From Ignavibacteriota bacterium (GTDB taxonomy: Bacteria; Bacteroidota; Ignavibacteria; UBA10030), in NCBI GenBank assembly GCA_003170475.1, contig PMZI01000062.1, positions 19,971 through 83,970 of the forward strand: a stretch of DNA of 64,000 bases. The letters run 5' to 3'. The translations under genes were made by a program, and so were the position numbers. Positions 63,793 to 64,000 of this stretch are shown piece after piece. Each line of letters begins with the position of its first letter. The stretch's first letter is position 1. The notes under the pieces are model-generated. The model was not told where the DNA came from. It did no database searches and worked only from the letters and a program-made list of their open reading frames with translations.

Positions 63793-64000
63793 CCTTTTCC
63801 GAAAATCTGATCTCGGCGGTGAAGAATGCAGCCTCGATCTGCGTCCTTACCGGAGCAGGTGTCTCTGCGGAAAGTGGAGTGCCGACATTCAGGGGTGATG
63901 GGGGGCTTTGGAAGAAGTTCAGGCCGGAGGAGCTTGCGAATTTCAATGCATTTGTCCGCAACCCCGAGCTCGTGTGGGAGTGGTACGCCTATCGACGAAA
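63789..64000 (+). CDS. cobB: NAD-dependent protein deacylase (sirtuin, class III), cut by window end
   Basis: The first 70 residues are visible. [15 protein letters not shown] is the sirtuin NAD-binding motif. WEWYAYRR contains the Tyr-xx-Arg pair that in CobB and SIRT5 binds succinyl/malonyl groups, so desuccinylase activity is plausible. The ATG overlaps the acylase stop (ATGA), suggesting coupled translation. The rest lies outside the window. Confidence 0.9.
   Translation, partial: MTFSENLISAVKNAASICVLTGAGVSAESGVPTFRGDGGLWKKFRPEELANFNAFVRNPELVWEWYAYRR

Overview
This 64 kb window looks like ordinary, gene-dense chromosome from a Gram-negative bacterium of the Bacteroidota/Chlorobiota (FCB) assemblage. 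An Ignavibacteria-like or neighbouring lineage fits best, as an inference at moderate confidence. Reasons: SpI/SpII signal peptides and outer-membrane barrels ending in Phe; a patatin-POTRA-barrel fusion; a BatA-like VWA protein; ThyX instead of ThyA; a futalosine-pathway MqnA homologue; and an F-ATPase cluster (atpZ-I-B-E-F-H-A-G) without atpD/atpC, as in Chlorobi relatives. Base composition is even and slightly GC-rich. Promoters I can read are of the sigma70 type (TTGnnn-N17-TAnnnT), and many genes carry GGAG-type Shine-Dalgarno sites. That argues against classical Bacteroidia, which use TAnnTTTG promoters and weak SDs. I see no rRNA, tRNA, CRISPR array, phage, transposase or plasmid gene.

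Layout. 1-3367: a minus-strand signalling block (RR-histidine kinase fusion, sigma54 response regulator, SixA phosphatase), with the start of another minus gene at the left edge. 3597-5923: adenosine deaminase, an MBL hydrolase and a lipoprotein. 5940-9385 (minus): HflX and a BatA-like protein, divergent from 9574-14941: the patatin/BamA-type fusion and a PDZ/membrane/GAF/SpoIIE phosphatase. 15062-18312: a small protein, a shortened MarC, an SDR, then DHFR and ThyX. 18352-22180 (minus): an M49-like zinc peptidase lipoprotein, a second lipoprotein and an outer-membrane protein. 22249-24229 (minus): agmatine to putrescine (AguA, AguB). 24366-25831: two membrane proteins and a secreted NTF2-like protein. 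26031-28570 (minus): PurA and a histidine kinase. 28833-37028: MurA, a membrane gluzincin, enolase, a phosphohexomutase and an RlmD-type methyltransferase. 37119-42352: an M28 peptidase, a small membrane protein, an alpha/beta hydrolase and a glycosyltransferase. 42573-49413: M23 peptidase, bactofilin and the ATP-synthase operon. 49654-54302: ffh-rpsP-khpA-rimM-trmD-rplS and MqnA. 54421-64000: RecN, CysS, three envelope proteins, a penicillin-acylase-family enzyme and the start of a sirtuin.

Most genes are housekeeping. The signals most worth a second look are: (i) a response-regulator/kinase fusion whose ATP-binding boxes are degenerate; (ii) three ACCTTCnGAAGGT-type palindromes between thyX and folA; (iii) a short-period dispersed repeat read in frame inside the RlmD-type gene, with related copies in two spacers; (iv) a textbook intrinsic terminator inside the 5' end of mqnA, just past the ribosomal-protein operon; (v) a MarC protein lacking one membrane helix; (vi) bactofilin and its M23 partner heading the ATP-synthase operon; and (vii) paired hairpins between rpsP and khpA. 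I found no clear multi-gene defence or biosynthetic system. All family names come from motif recognition by eye; no database search was possible.
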